Positions 18,668-28,269 of a DNA stretch of 64,000 nt are shown one piece after another (within the stretch, counting starts at the first letter, position 1; each line of letters starts with the position of its first letter). The stretch lies in contig NZ_CP165782.1 of assembly GCF_000513895.2 (NCBI RefSeq), forward strand, positions 62,001 through 126,000, given 5' to 3'. This DNA is from Ensifer sp. WSM1721 (lineage in GTDB: Bacteria > Pseudomonadota > Alphaproteobacteria > Rhizobiales > Rhizobiaceae). Under the pieces are notes generated by a model that was not told the origin of the DNA, did not search any database, and worked only from the letters and a program-made list of their open reading frames with translations. The position numbers and the translations under genes are program-made.

Positions 18668-19375
18668 ATGACGCCGCAGAAGCCCGAGAGCGGGGATTCT
18701 CGCCGTGACGAAGTGATCGCGGGGGAATACGTGCTGGGAGTTCTGTCCGCCGAGGACCGTCGAAGGGTCGAGGCGCGCATCGCCACCGATCGCAATTTCG
18801 CGGCCATGGTCGTGCGCTGGCGGAAAAATCTCGCCTCGCTCGATCCTGCCTACGAGCCGGCGGCGCCGCCGCGCGGTTTTGCCGCGATCGAGCGGATTTC
18901 CGAATCGTCAGGAGCTGTCGGCGAAACCTCCGGCCTGTGGAGCTCTCTGCCGCTCTGGCGCAGCCTCGCCATCGCGTCGCTTACAGCCGTCGCCGCGCTC
19001 GTGATATCCATGCTCGGCGTTTTCGGCGGTGGCTCGGGCACGCCGCTCGTTGCGGAACTGGCCGGGCAAGGCACTCCCGTGAGCCTTGTCGCCGAGTTCA
19101 ATACCGGTTCCGGACGCGTAAGGCTGACGCCTGCCGCGGCGGGCCAGGGGGAGGAAAGATCTCTCGAGCTTTGGCTGATCAAGGGCAGCGACCCTGCCAC
19201 TTCGCTTGGCGTACTGCCTCAATCCGGCCAGGGGGAGATCCTGCTCTCCCCGGGAATGCGAGCGAAATTCACCGCCGGCTCCACGCTTGCCGTCAGTGTA
19301 GAGCCGTTGGGCGGCTCGCCGACCGGTTCTCCCACCGGACCGATCATCGCACGCGGCACCACTCGGCATCGCTGA
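18668..19375 (+). CDS. Anti-sigma factor, RskA-type
   Basis: 235 residues from the ATG at 18668. The N-terminal zinc-less anti-sigma domain contains AGEYVLGVLSAEDRRRVEAR, typical of SigK-partner anti-sigma factors. A single membrane helix (SLAIASLTAVAALVISMLGVF) and a C-terminal RskA periplasmic domain follow (LELWLIKGSDPATSLGVLP...). It should sequester an ECF sigma factor at the membrane, but no intact sigma gene is adjacent. Only a short relic precedes it, so the partner is missing or elsewhere. Confidence 0.82.
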   Translation: MTPQKPESGDSRRDEVIAGEYVLGVLSAEDRRRVEARIATDRNFAAMVVRWRKNLASLDPAYEPAAPPRGFAAIERISESSGAVGETSGLWSSLPLWRSLAIASLTAVAALVISMLGVFGGGSGTPLVAELAGQGTPVSLVAEFNTGSGRVRLTPAAAGQGEERSLELWLIKGSDPATSLGVLPQSGQGEILLSPGMRAKFTAGSTLAVSVEPLGGSPTGSPTGPIIARGTTRHR

Positions 19376-19420
19376 AGCGGGCCAGACGCGCCCGGAGTAA
19401 ATGCCGCTGCCGCGCTGCAC

Positions 19421-19966
19421 CTATGGTCCGAACGTGCCGGCCTGCGGCGAGGGCGTCTGTGCGTCCGTCAGCGCGGCTTGCAGCTTCTGCTCCTGCTCGG
19501 GTGAAAGCGAAGTCTTGAGCACGCGACCGCGAAGTCCCGAGAACTCTGCCAGCACCTTCTCCGGCTGCACCTTGCGCACCAGAATGAAGAGAGCCGACGA
19601 ATTGTTCGGAATCGTGCTGCCGAGCGACTTGATGAAATCGTCGTCGATGCCGTAATCGGCAAACGAGCCGGACAGCGCTCCGGCGCCGGCGCCAAGAGCG
19701 CCGCCGATCGCGAAGCCCGCGAGTGGGTTCAGGAACAGCAGGCCCACGAGGCCGCCCCAAAGCGAGCCTGAAAGCAGGCCCGATGCCGCACCGACGGTGG
19801 TGAGATTGAGGCTCTGTTTCAGATGTACCTTGCCATCGGCGTCCCGTATGACGACGACGGCGTCTTCCAGATCGATCAGATATTCCTTTTTAAGGCTGTG
19901 GAGCTTCAAGAGGACCTTGTCGGCCTCTTCCGGCGAATCGAAACCCACGACGATCAAATCGGACAT
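19421..19966 (-). CDS. DUF1269 family protein
   Basis: 181 residues beginning MSDLIVVGFDS, a typical DUF1269 N-terminus (VVGFD...A...L..L). A glycine-zipper hydrophobic stretch (GLLSGSLWGGLVGLLFLNP...GALGAGAGALSG, about 65-105) suggests membrane association. The C-terminal QEQKLQAAL segment is helical. AGGAGAG precedes the ATG. Members are often stress-related in alphaproteobacteria; function unproven. Convergent with the anti-sigma gene. Confidence 0.85.
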   Translation of the reverse strand: MSDLIVVGFDSPEEADKVLLKLHSLKKEYLIDLEDAVVVIRDADGKVHLKQSLNLTTVGAASGLLSGSLWGGLVGLLFLNPLAGFAIGGALGAGAGALSGSFADYGIDDDFIKSLGSTIPNNSSALFILVRKVQPEKVLAEFSGLRGRVLKTSLSPEQEQKLQAALTDAQTPSPQAGTFGP

Positions 19967-19987
19967 GTCTCTCTCCTGATCCTCCCG

Positions 19988-20082
19988 CATGATGCCTCGA
20001 ATGGGATTCGAGGTGGAGTCATGCGGCGATTTCAAAGGGCCACAGCGAGCGTCCGCATCTCATTGGACATGCGGCGCTGTAG
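19988..20082. repeat. Divergent composite palindromic element
   Basis: Left dyad GCATGATGCCTCGAAT / ATTCGAGGTGGAGTCATGC, a GATTTCAAAG spacer, then right dyad cCACAGCGagcGTCCGCA / TGcGGCGCTGTAG. Same two-palindrome architecture as the elements at 25775, 37667 and 47705 but clearly diverged. It lies upstream of the DUF1269 start and downstream of engB. Confidence 0.65.
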
Positions 20083-20164
20083 AGCAGACAAAACCTGCGA
20101 GGTAGAAATAGAGCGGTTTGCGTGTCAGGGTAGTGACGCAAATCAAAGAGTTTTCATTTGGCGC

Positions 20165-20818
20165 TCAGCGCGTGACGGCGAGCTCGATCGCCATCCGGAG
20201 CTCTTCGATGCCGTCGCCCTTTTCCGACGATGTCGAAAGCACCTCCGGATAGGCGGCCGGGCGCTTCTTGATCTTCTCCAGCGTCTCGGCGATCAGCCGC
20301 GGCACGCCGGCCGCCTTGATCTTGTCGGTCTTGGTCAGCACGATCTGGTAGGACACTGCCGCCTTGTCGAGAAGCGAGAGCACCTCCTCGTCGTTCTTCT
20401 TGACGCCGTGGCGGGCGTCGATCAGCACATACACGCGCTTCAGCGTCGAGCGGCCGCGCAGATAGTCGAAGACGAGTTTCGTCCAGGCATCGACCTGTTC
20501 CTTCGGCGCCTGGGCATAGCCGTAGCCCGGCATGTCGACGAGCGCCATTGGCGGCAGGTCGTCGGCCTCTCCGGAATAGCCGTCCGGCACGAAGTAGTTG
20601 AGCTCCTGCGTGCGTCCGGGCGTGTTGGAGGTGCGCGCGAGGCCCTTCTGCCCCACGAGAGCGTTGATCAGCGACGACTTGCCGACATTCGAGCGGCCGG
20701 CAAAGGCGATCTCTGTCGGGCCTTCCGGCGGCAGGAACTTCATCGACGGAACGCCGCGGATGAAGATCCACGGCCGACCGAAGACGCTCGAGGCATTCTG
20801 GTTGTTCTTCCCGGACAT
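20165..20818 (-). CDS. engB: Ribosome-biogenesis GTPase EngB/YihA
   Basis: 217-residue TrmE-Era-type GTPase needed for large-subunit assembly. G1 is [11 protein letters not shown]2 is in [11 protein letters not shown]3 is [10 protein letters not shown]4 is LTKTDK, G5 is STSSEKGDG. Intact. It sits downstream of yidC but behind a strong hairpin, so it may have its own promoter. Confidence 0.95.
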   Translation of the reverse strand: MSGKNNQNASSVFGRPWIFIRGVPSMKFLPPEGPTEIAFAGRSNVGKSSLINALVGQKGLARTSNTPGRTQELNYFVPDGYSGEADDLPPMALVDMPGYGYAQAPKEQVDAWTKLVFDYLRGRSTLKRVYVLIDARHGVKKNDEEVLSLLDKAAVSYQIVLTKTDKIKAAGVPRLIAETLEKIKKRPAAYPEVLSTSSEKGDGIEELRMAIELAVTR

Positions 20819-20910
20819 ATCGCGACGTTCCTTCTTGCCGGGTCCGCATCCGGCTTTTGTGCCCGCTTGTCAAGCGCGGCGGCGTCTGGCGGTGAGCTTC
20901 CGCTTGTCGG

Positions 20911-20951
20911 AGCAAAAAGCAAAAGCCCCGGACGGTGCTCGATCCGGGGCT
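20911..20951 (-). terminator. Rho-independent terminator after yidC
   Basis: Arms AGCCCCGGA (20924-20932) and TCCGGGGCT (20943-20951), a 10-base loop, and on the minus strand a T-rich tail (revcomp of 20911-20923, TTTGCTTTTTGCT). It lies 23 bases past the yidC stop and ahead of engB. It should end or attenuate the rpmH-rnpA-yidC transcript. Confidence 0.85.
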
Positions 20952-20973
20952 CTCGCGTGAAGCTCGCTGCCGG

Positions 20974-22761
20974 CTATTCCGCCGGCTTGGGTTTCTTCGT
21001 GAACAGCCCCTTCAGATTGTCGAAGAGTTCGATCTTCACGCCCTGGCGCTTCATGATGATCCCCTGCTGGAGGATCGACAGCGTGTTGTTCCAAGCCCAG
21101 TAGATCACGAGGCCGGCCGGGAACGAGGCCAGCATGAAGGTGAAGACCACCGGCATCCAGGTAAACAGCATCGCCTGCGTCGGATCCGGCGGCGTCGGGT
21201 TCATGCGCATCTGCAGGAACATGGTGATGCCCATGATGATCGGCCAGACGCCGAGATGCAAGAAGGCCGGCGCATCGAAGGGAAGCAGACCGAAGAGGTT
21301 GACGATCGTCGTCGGATCGGGCGCGGAAAGGTCATGGATCCAGCCGAAGAACGGCGCATGGCGCATCTCGATGGTGATGTAGATTACCTTGTAGAGCGCG
21401 AAGAATACCGGAATCTGGATGATGATCGGCCAGCAACCCGCCAGCGGATTGATCTTCTCATCCTTGTAAAGCTGCATCATCGCCTGCTGCAGCCCCATGC
21501 GGTCGTCGCCGAACTTCTTTTTCAGTTCCTCCATCTTCGGCTGAACCTTCTTCATGTTCGCCATGGAGGCATATTGCCTGTTGGCGAGCGGGAAGAAGAT
21601 GAGCTTGACAACGATCGTCGTGATCAGGATCGCGACGCCGAAATTGCCGAAGAGACGGAAGAAGAAATCCATCATTTTGAACATCGGCTTGGTGATGAAG
21701 TAGAACCAGCCCCAGTCGATCAGCTTGTCGAAGTTGGGGATCGAATAGGCAACCTCGTAATTGTCGACGACCGGGACTTCCTTGGCGCCGGCGAAGACCA
21801 GGTTCTTGACCTCCACCGTCTGGCCGGGAGCAACGGTGACCGCGTCGCTCCTGTAGTCGCTCTGGTAGCGCGCGCGGCCATCGGTGAAATGCGAGAAGCG
21901 GGTGTCGAACGGCGTGTCCTGGGGCGGGATGATCGTCGCGGCCCAGTACTTGTCGGTAATGCCGAGCCAGCCGCCGGTCGACTTGCCCGGTTCGACCGTC
22001 TTCTCATCCTCCGCGTCGGAATAGCCGACCTCCTGCAGACTGCCGCCGGTGACGCCGACGAAGCCCTCGTGCAGGACGTAGATGCTCGGCGTCGTCGGTT
22101 TGTTGAAGCGGGTGACGCGGCCGTAGGAGGAAAGCGACAGCGGGGCGGAGGTCTCGTTCTTGATGCTGTCGACGACCTGGAACATGTAATGCTCGTCGAC
22201 CGAGATCGTCCGTGTGAAGGTGATGCCCTTGTCGTTCGTGTAGGTGAGCGTCACCGGAGTGGCCGCGGTCAGCTTGTCGCCACTGGCCAGCGTCCAGACG
22301 GTCTGCGGACCGGGCACGGTGCCCGTAGCCTCATTGCCGATATAGCCGAGTTCGGTAAAGTAGCCGTCGGCGGTCTCCGCCGGGCTGAAGAGCGTGATGA
22401 CCGGGCTCTTCGGATCGACCGTTTCGCGGTATTCCTTGAGCTTCAGGTCGTCGAAGCGTGCGCCGGTCAGGTTGATGGAGCCCGAGAGCGCCGGCGTGTC
22501 GATGGCGACGCGTGCAGACTTGGCGACGGCCTGTTCGCGGTTTTCGCCCGCGCCGGGGATCGTCCCGCTGCCCGGCAGCGCCTGTCCCGGTGCCGCCGGC
22601 TGAGCGCTCGGCTGCGGCTGGACTTGCTGTGTCTGCTGGGCCTTTTCCGCGGCGATGCGGTCCTTCTCCATCCTCGGATTGACATAGAAGAACTGCCAGG
22701 CGACGAGGATCAGCACGGATAGGGCAATCGCCACGAAATAATTGCGGTTGTTTTCCATCAT
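20974..22761 (-). CDS. yidC: Membrane protein insertase YidC
   Basis: 595 residues; inserts and folds inner-membrane proteins with or without Sec. N-terminal helix ([18 protein letters not shown]), a Gln/Pro-rich linker, the large periplasmic beta-domain (about 90-355), then the conserved five-helix core including [35 protein letters not shown] and [20 protein letters not shown]. Its ATGA start overlaps the rnpA stop by four bases. Confidence 0.96.
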   Translation of the reverse strand: MMENNRNYFVAIALSVLILVAWQFFYVNPRMEKDRIAAEKAQQTQQVQPQPSAQPAAPGQALPGSGTIPGAGENREQAVAKSARVAIDTPALSGSINLTGARFDDLKLKEYRETVDPKSPVITLFSPAETADGYFTELGYIGNEATGTVPGPQTVWTLASGDKLTAATPVTLTYTNDKGITFTRTISVDEHYMFQVVDSIKNETSAPLSLSSYGRVTRFNKPTTPSIYVLHEGFVGVTGGSLQEVGYSDAEDEKTVEPGKSTGGWLGITDKYWAATIIPPQDTPFDTRFSHFTDGRARYQSDYRSDAVTVAPGQTVEVKNLVFAGAKEVPVVDNYEVAYSIPNFDKLIDWGWFYFITKPMFKMMDFFFRLFGNFGVAILITTIVVKLIFFPLANRQYASMANMKKVQPKMEELKKKFGDDRMGLQQAMMQLYKDEKINPLAGCWPIIIQIPVFFALYKVIYITIEMRHAPFFGWIHDLSAPDPTTIVNLFGLLPFDAPAFLHLGVWPIIMGITMFLQMRMNPTPPDPTQAMLFTWMPVVFTFMLASFPAGLVIYWAWNNTLSILQQGIIMKRQGVKIELFDNLKGLFTKKPKPAE

Positions 22762-23144
22762 GGTTTCCTGGAACCGGCCGACGGCCGCTTCTGTTTCGGC
22801 TTGTTTTCGATGCGATCCCGAAGCGCCCGAGTCAATGCGTCAAAAGGAGCGTTGAGGAGATCGCGTCGGGCGACAATCACATAGTCGTGTCCGGGTTTCA
22901 TTGCAAACCCGGCGGACAGCCGCACGGCTTCTTTGAGGCGTCGGCGCATTCGATTTCGCTCGACCGCATTGCCGTGTTTCTTGGTAACTGTGAAACCGAC
23001 TCGCGCCTCGCTTTCCGGATCGTTCCGGTCAAGCACTTCGAGGAGAAATAGCGGTCCTTTGCGGCTTTCTCCAGCCCGAACGGCCAAAAACTGCGGACGG
23101 CTTTTCAGCCGTCCGACAGTCGTTTTGTCTTTGTCTGACGTCAT
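22758..23144 (-). CDS. rnpA: Ribonuclease P protein component
   Basis: 128-residue basic RNase P protein that helps the catalytic RNA process pre-tRNA 5' ends. The family signature [13 protein letters not shown] lies mid-protein, preceded by [15 protein letters not shown] use the ATG at 23144; an in-frame GTG at 23156 is equally possible. The rpmH stop is at 23177, so rpmH, rnpA and yidC form the classical origin-type operon, with a 4-base overlap to yidC. Confidence 0.93.
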   Translation of the reverse strand: MTSDKDKTTVGRLKSRPQFLAVRAGESRKGPLFLLEVLDRNDPESEARVGFTVTKKHGNAVERNRMRRRLKEAVRLSAGFAMKPGHDYVIVARRDLLNAPFDALTRALRDRIENKPKQKRPSAGSRKP

Positions 23145-23176
23145 TTGCCCGGACACATATTTCGGGCAAGCTCGGC

Positions 23177-23311
23177 TCAGGCCGAGAGACGCTTGCGGCC
23201 ACGAGCCCGGCGGGCTGCGAGAACCTTGCGACCACCCTTGGTGGACATGCGTGCACGGAAGCCGTGACGGCGCTTGCGAACAAGCTTGGACGGTTGGTAG
23301 GTACGCTTCAT
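23177..23311 (-). CDS. rpmH: 50S ribosomal protein L34
   Basis: 44-residue L34, translated by eye: starts [20 protein letters not shown], continues with MSTKGGRK and ends RGRKRLSA. Full length and fully conserved family sequence. First gene of rpmH-rnpA-yidC, 20-32 bases ahead of rnpA depending on its start. Confidence 0.97.
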   Translation of the reverse strand: MKRTYQPSKLVRKRRHGFRARMSTKGGRKVLAARRARGRKRLSA

Positions 23312-23628
23312 TTATTTAAATACCGCGGTGTGCGGCCCTTCTTGGGTTTGCATAATGCAAGAGCGTTTACGCGACCGGGCATAGCTCCGCCTTCGGGCGG
23401 CCGGACCGGACGTGCGCGGCTTATAGGGATAAAAGCCCGAGAAAGTCAATTGCTGCTCAATGATCCTGCTAGACGGGCGCGGCTAATCGGAAATCGCCTG
23501 CACCCCTGAGAATTAACTGGAGCCCAGGAGGCCTTTGTTAACCACATGTATTTTAGAGTTTAATCAAATACGTGTAAACCGCAATCAACTTCCCGTTTTG
23601 GGCGAGTGCGCGGGGGAGGGGGCAGGAA
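23312..23628. other. Intergenic region, divergent rpmH and chemoreceptor promoters
   Basis: 317 bases without a gene. The rpmH-proximal half has an A/T-rich leader (TTTATTTAAATACC) next to the start codon. The chemoreceptor-proximal half contains TTAACCACATGTATTTTAGA and a purine-rich GGGGGAGGGGGCAGGA ribosome-binding region. No palindromic element is present. I see no confident promoter boxes. Confidence 0.4.
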
Positions 23629-25623
23629 ATGAAAATTCGCGGAAAGATATATTTGATCGTCGGCATCATGAGTCTGCTGGCGATCGCCATCACCGGCATG
23701 TCGTTGCTGATCGTATCCGAGTACAATGGCAAGCTCCGTCAGTTCCAGAGCGCTTCCGAGCGGGCATTCAAGGGCGAGCGTCTCAACCGCCTGGTCACCG
23801 CAGTCGTCATGGAATCGCGCGGCATCTACGCCGCGCCGACGATCGAGAAGGCGAAGTCCTTCGCAGATGGCCTCCTGAAAAACCTCGACAAGATCGACGC
23901 GCTTCTGAAGGACTGGCGCCCGCTGGTTCCGGCCGACAGGCTTTCGGCCTTCGATGCGCTGGCAAAGCGCGCGGAAGAGTTCAAGACCTTCCGCACCGAA
24001 ACGGCGCGCCTCGGACTGGAGGTTTCGCCCCAGGCCGCCAACGAGCAGGGCAATAACGACGCCAATCGCGCCAACCGCAAGGCTTTCCAGGCCGAGATCG
24101 ATGTGGTGGTCGATGCCGATCGTGAATCCCTAGACGCCATCACCGCCGAGATCGACGCCTTCGAGCGCTCGATCGTCCTGATCGTCCTCGGCATCGCGGG
24201 GATCGGCATGGCCGCCGGCATCGGCACGGCCTTCTATATCGGCACCAATCAGCTCAGCCGTCCGATCCTCGATTTAACGGAGGGGATGAAGCGGCTGGCC
24301 GCAGGCGATCTTTCGGTCGACGTTCCCTTTGCAGGGCGCAACGACGAGATCGGAGACATGGCGGCGGCCGTGGAGGTCTTCAAGCAGAACGGTCTTGCCG
24401 TGCGCGAGCTGAATGCCCAGGAGGCGGCTCTGCGCGAGAAAAGCGCCGATCTGCAATCGAGCATCGGCATCGTCGTTTCGGCGGCGGCGGCGGGCGATTT
24501 CACCAAGCGCATCGGCAAGGACTACGACAATGAAGACCTCAACCGCTTTGCGGCGAGCGTGAACGAACTCGTCGGAAGCGTCGACAGCGGCATTGCCGAG
24601 ACGCGCCGCGTCATCGCGAGCCTTGCCGCCGGCGATCTGACGCAAAACATGAACGGCCAGTTCCAGGGCGCCTTTGCAGAGCTGCAGAAAAACGTCAACG
24701 ACACGCTTTCGACCCTGCAGAAGACGCTGCGTGAGATCCGCCTGACAACGGACTCGATCAACGGCAACGCTTCGGAATTGCGCACGGCCGCCGACGACCT
24801 GTCGAAACGCACCGAGCAGCAGGCCGCCTCGCTCGAGGAGACTTCCGCCGCTCTCGACGAGATCACCGCCGCCGTACGCAGCTCGACCGAGCGGGCCCAG
24901 GAAGCGACGGTGATGGTCACGGAGGCGAAGGAAAATGCCGCAGAGTCCGCGTCGGTGGTGCGCAGCGCGATCGACGCCATGGGCCGCATCGAACAAGCTT
25001 CGAGCGAGATCGGCCAGATCACCAACGTCATCGACGAGATCGCCTTCCAGACGAACCTGCTGGCGTTGAACGCCGGCGTCGAGGCGGCGCGGGCCGGTGA
25101 CGCCGGAAAGGGCTTCGCCGTCGTCGCGCAGGAGGTCCGCGAGCTCGCCCAGCGCGCCGCCAGCGCCGCCAAGGACATCAAGACGCTCATCTCGAAATCC
25201 GGTACCGAGGTGGCGACCGGCGTCAAGCTCGTCCAGGCGACCGGAGCGGCACTCGGTGAGATCGAAACGCGCGTCCTCAAGATCAACGACCACATCCATT
25301 CGATCGCGACCGCCGCACGCGAGCAGTCGACGGGCCTCGGCGAGGTCAGCACGGCGGTCAACCAGATGGACCAGGTCACCCAACGCAATGCCGCGATGGT
25401 CGAGGAGGCGAATGCCGCGACGCACAAGCTCTCCGCCGAAGCGGACAATCTCGCGAGCCTCATCGCTTACTTCAAGGTTGAACGCGATCAGGCACGCGCC
25501 GTCACACCGGCCAGGGAGGCGAGCCGCCCGGTTGCGTCGCCAGCGCGGCGCATGATCGGCACGGTTTCGCGTGCTTTCGGCGGCTCGGCCGCCGCCGCCC
25601 GGGACGAATGGGAGGAGTTCTGA
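23629..25623 (+). CDS. Methyl-accepting chemotaxis protein
   Basis: 664-residue transmembrane chemoreceptor. TM1 is about residues 7-30; a helical periplasmic ligand domain (about 31-185) follows, then TM2 (about 186-210), HAMP ([20 protein letters not shown]...), a second HAMP-like segment ([14 protein letters not shown]), and the signalling tip [21 protein letters not shown]. The C-terminus DEWEEF resembles a CheR/CheB-docking pentapeptide, so it is probably a fully adapting receptor. Ligand unknown. A strong terminator follows. Confidence 0.94.
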   Translation: MKIRGKIYLIVGIMSLLAIAITGMSLLIVSEYNGKLRQFQSASERAFKGERLNRLVTAVVMESRGIYAAPTIEKAKSFADGLLKNLDKIDALLKDWRPLVPADRLSAFDALAKRAEEFKTFRTETARLGLEVSPQAANEQGNNDANRANRKAFQAEIDVVVDADRESLDAITAEIDAFERSIVLIVLGIAGIGMAAGIGTAFYIGTNQLSRPILDLTEGMKRLAAGDLSVDVPFAGRNDEIGDMAAAVEVFKQNGLAVRELNAQEAALREKSADLQSSIGIVVSAAAAGDFTKRIGKDYDNEDLNRFAASVNELVGSVDSGIAETRRVIASLAAGDLTQNMNGQFQGAFAELQKNVNDTLSTLQKTLREIRLTTDSINGNASELRTAADDLSKRTEQQAASLEETSAALDEITAAVRSSTERAQEATVMVTEAKENAAESASVVRSAIDAMGRIEQASSEIGQITNVIDEIAFQTNLLALNAGVEAARAGDAGKGFAVVAQEVRELAQRAASAAKDIKTLISKSGTEVATGVKLVQATGAALGEIETRVLKINDHIHSIATAAREQSTGLGEVSTAVNQMDQVTQRNAAMVEEANAATHKLSAEADNLASLIAYFKVERDQARAVTPAREASRPVASPARRMIGTVSRAFGGSAAAARDEWEEF

Positions 25624-25654
25624 GCCACATAGCGGATGCTGCCGACGTGCGCGC

Positions 25655-25683
25655 AGAGCCTGCCTTTCGGCAGGCTCTTTCGT
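25655..25683 (+). terminator. Rho-independent terminator of the chemoreceptor gene
   Basis: Perfect 10-bp stem AGAGCCTGCC / GGCAGGCTCT with loop TTTC, followed by TTcg. It lies 32 bases behind the chemoreceptor stop. Confidence 0.85.
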
Positions 25684-25774
25684 CTCACGGCAACGTGAGT
25701 TGTCACGCTTGTCCGTTCACGCTGTCGTTGGAGGGCGCGACCATTCGTTATTGGTTCCGCGTCCCGATTCTCAC

Positions 25775-25914
25775 TACTGCATGATTCCTTAAGTCGGAAT
25801 CGATTTAAGGACAAAATCATGCAGCGACTCAAAGTGCTACAGCGACCTTTGCGCGTCCGATCGGACGCGCGGCGCTGTAAAGCGGGATGAGGAAAGGTGC
25901 GCCCGCATACCGCT
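25775..25914. repeat. Composite palindromic element (A-C type plus GCGGGATG module)
   Basis: Left palindrome CTACTGCATGATTCCTTAA / TTAAGGACAAAATCATGCAG, linker CGACTCAAAGTG, right palindrome CTACAGCG..GCGCGTCC / GGACGCGCGGCGCTGTAA. The GCGGGATGAGGAAA module (25881-25914) abuts directly. Together with the terminator at 25655 this is all that the 380-base gap before the TVP38 gene holds. Confidence 0.85.
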
Positions 25915-26003
25915 AAAGAATCGCTCACGATGGTCCGCGCCGATACGATCCGGGGATCATCGCGATATGATGCAGGGCCGAACCCCGAGGAAGGCAGAGC
26001 TCG

Positions 26004-26804
26004 ATGAGCCATGACGTCAGAGGCAAGGCGGAAGAAGGCGCGACCGTGACACCGCCGTCCGGCCGGCCACATCGCGAATCCCTGTCGCGTCGTTCGCCCT
26101 GGCGATTCCTGCCATTTGCGTTTCTCCTGGCGGGCGGTCTCGCGTCCTACGCACTCGGGCTGCATCATTATGTTTCCCTGTCGACGCTCGTCGATCACCG
26201 TCAGGCTCTCGGTGGCTATGTCGAGGCTTTTCCGCTCCGCTCCGGCCTGCTTTTCTTTGCCGTCTATGTAGCGGTCGTGATCTTCTCGATTCCCGCGGCA
26301 TCGGTTCTGACCATGTTCGCGGGATTTCTGTTCGGTCCGCTTCTCGGGGGAGCCATTACGGTCCTTGCCGCCACATTGGGATCAAGCCTTCTGTTCCTCG
26401 CGGCACGTGGCGTCCTCAGCGATCTGTTGCGTCGGCGTGCCGGACGGTTTCTGGAGCGTCTTGCCGAAGGATTTCGGCGCAACGCTTTCCTCTACCTACT
26501 GATCCTGCGGCTGGCGCCGATCTTCCCGTTCTTCATCGTCAATATCGCGCCCGCCTTCTTCGACGTGAAACTTCGCACCTTTGTCGCCGCGACGCTGATC
26601 GGCATCGTGCCGGCAACCTTCGCCTACGCCTGGCTCGGTTGCGGGCTCGACGAGGTGATCGCCCGCGCGGCCCACAGCGGCGGCGCACTGTCCTTTTCGG
26701 ATTTCGCCACCACGGATGTTTCGTTGGCGCTTCTTGCACTGGCGCTGATTGCGGCATTGCCTCTGGCCTACAGGCTAATACAGTCACGCCATAGGAATGC
26801 CTGA
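26004..26804 (+). CDS. TVP38/TMEM64 (DedA-like) membrane protein
   Basis: 266-residue inner-membrane protein with the VTT/SNARE-associated core: VIFSIPAASVLTMFAGFLFGPLLGG and later FLYLLILRLAPIFPFFIVN with a long helical hairpin. Five to six helices, preceded by about 30 polar residues. VTT proteins are implicated in lipid transport. The following oxidoreductase starts 20 bases after the stop, a recurrent TVP38/oxidoreductase pairing in proteobacteria. Confidence 0.88.
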   Translation: MSHDVRGKAEEGATVTPPSGRPHRESLSRRSPWRFLPFAFLLAGGLASYALGLHHYVSLSTLVDHRQALGGYVEAFPLRSGLLFFAVYVAVVIFSIPAASVLTMFAGFLFGPLLGGAITVLAATLGSSLLFLAARGVLSDLLRRRAGRFLERLAEGFRRNAFLYLLILRLAPIFPFFIVNIAPAFFDVKLRTFVAATLIGIVPATFAYAWLGCGLDEVIARAAHSGGALSFSDFATTDVSLALLALALIAALPLAYRLIQSRHRNA

Positions 26805-26824
26805 CGACGGGAAGGGCGTGCGGC

Positions 26825-28246
26825 GTGGCGAAGATACTCACTCCCGATATCTGCGTGATCGGCGGCGGCGCGGCCGGTCTCTCCGTGGCCGCAGGCGCCG
26901 CCGCCTTCGGCGTACCGGTCGTTCTTGTCGAGCATGGCCGGATGGGCGGGGACTGCCTGAACTATGGCTGCGTGCCATCGAAGGCACTGATCGCGTCGGC
27001 GAAGCATGCGGAGGCAATCCGCGGGGCCGCAGAGTTCGGCATCACCGCCTCCGAGCCGGGCGTCGACCATGAGCGGCTGCAGGCACGCATCCGTTCCGTC
27101 ATCGCGGGCCTCGCGCCGCATGATTCGGTCGAGCGCTTCACCCGCCTCGGCGTTGAGGTGATCGAAGAAAAGGCCCGCTTCATCGACGAGCGCACGGTGA
27201 CCGCCGGTGACCGCCTCATCCGCGCGCGCCGCTTCGTGATCGCGACAGGATCATCTCCCGCCGTTCCCCCGATCCCGGGGCTGGCGGAGACGCCATTTCT
27301 CACCAATGAGACGCTCTTCGAGCTGAAGCACTTGCCGCAGCACCTCGTCGTGATCGGTGCCGGGGCGGTCGGCCTCGAAATGGCGCTCGCCCATCGCCGG
27401 CTCGGCGCCCGCGTCACGATCGTGGAGAATGCGGCCGCCCTGTCGCAAGTCGATCCGGAACTGGCGGCGATTGTGCTCGAGGCTATCGCCGCGGAGGGCA
27501 TCGTTCTCCATGAACGCACGACGATCCGCTCGATCGGGAAGACGGACGGCGGCATCCGCTTGCTTTGTGAAAATGGCAACGGAGCCTTCCAGATCGACGG
27601 AAGCGATCTGCTCATTGCCGCCGGTCGCGCGGCCAATCACTCATCGCTCGATCTCGATCTCGCCGGCATTCGCCACGACGCCAAGCACATAGAGGTCGGA
27701 GCCGATATGAGGACGAGCAATCGCCGCGTCTACGTGGTCGGCGACGCGGCAGGCGGCCAGTTCACCCATCAGGCAAGCTACCATGCGCGGCTGGTGCTGC
27801 AGCAGATCCTCTTTCGTCTACCCGCGCGCGAGAAATTTGATGTCGTTCCGCGCGTGATCTTCACGGATCCGGAACTGGCAGAGGTCGGCCTGGGCGAGCG
27901 GCAGGCACGCGACGGATTCGCCGGGATCGAGGTCGTCCGTTGGGATTATTCCGGGAACGATCGCGCCCGTACCGATGGGCTCGGCCGCGGGTTGATCAAG
28001 GTCGTGGTCGGCCGGCGAGGGCGGATTCTTGGAGCCGGTATCGCCGGCGCCGGCGCAGGAGAGATGATCGCCATCTGGGCCTTCGCCGTTGCCAACCGGC
28101 TGACATTGAAGCACTTCCACAACTATGTTGCACCGTATCCGACGCTCGCCGAGATTGGAAAACAGGCGGCGATCTCCTATTATTCGCCTGTGGCACGAAA
28201 TCGCCTCTTGCGGTCCGCGATCCGGGTCCTGCGCTATTTCGGCTGA
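26825..28246 (+). CDS. FAD-dependent pyridine nucleotide-disulfide oxidoreductase
   Basis: 473 residues, group-I flavin disulfide reductase related to mercuric reductase and dihydrolipoamide dehydrogenase. FAD motif GGGAAG (13-18), redox pair in GGDCLNYGCVPSK (C44, C49), NAD motif VIGAGAVGLEMA (about 177-188), second FAD motif VYVVGDAAGG. The C-terminal block is APYPTLAEIG, without the catalytic HxxxE histidine of lipoamide dehydrogenase, so disulfide exchange there probably differs. Middle gene of a three-gene operon. Confidence 0.9.
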   Translation: MAKILTPDICVIGGGAAGLSVAAGAAAFGVPVVLVEHGRMGGDCLNYGCVPSKALIASAKHAEAIRGAAEFGITASEPGVDHERLQARIRSVIAGLAPHDSVERFTRLGVEVIEEKARFIDERTVTAGDRLIRARRFVIATGSSPAVPPIPGLAETPFLTNETLFELKHLPQHLVVIGAGAVGLEMALAHRRLGARVTIVENAAALSQVDPELAAIVLEAIAAEGIVLHERTTIRSIGKTDGGIRLLCENGNGAFQIDGSDLLIAAGRAANHSSLDLDLAGIRHDAKHIEVGADMRTSNRRVYVVGDAAGGQFTHQASYHARLVLQQILFRLPAREKFDVVPRVIFTDPELAEVGLGERQARDGFAGIEVVRWDYSGNDRARTDGLGRGLIKVVVGRRGRILGAGIAGAGAGEMIAIWAFAVANRLTLKHFHNYVAPYPTLAEIGKQAAISYYSPVARNRLLRSAIRVLRYFG

Positions 28247-28269
28247 CGGCAGGGAATGTTGTAAAAGTT

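Noticed and set aside
20935..22722. 595-residue plus-strand frame opposite yidC
   Set aside because: Arg/Asp/His-rich antisense shadow with the same extent as yidC; no family features.
25655..25914. CRISPR array or small RNA in the gap behind the chemoreceptor
   Set aside because: The repeats are not regularly spaced; the region resolves into one terminator and one composite palindromic element.
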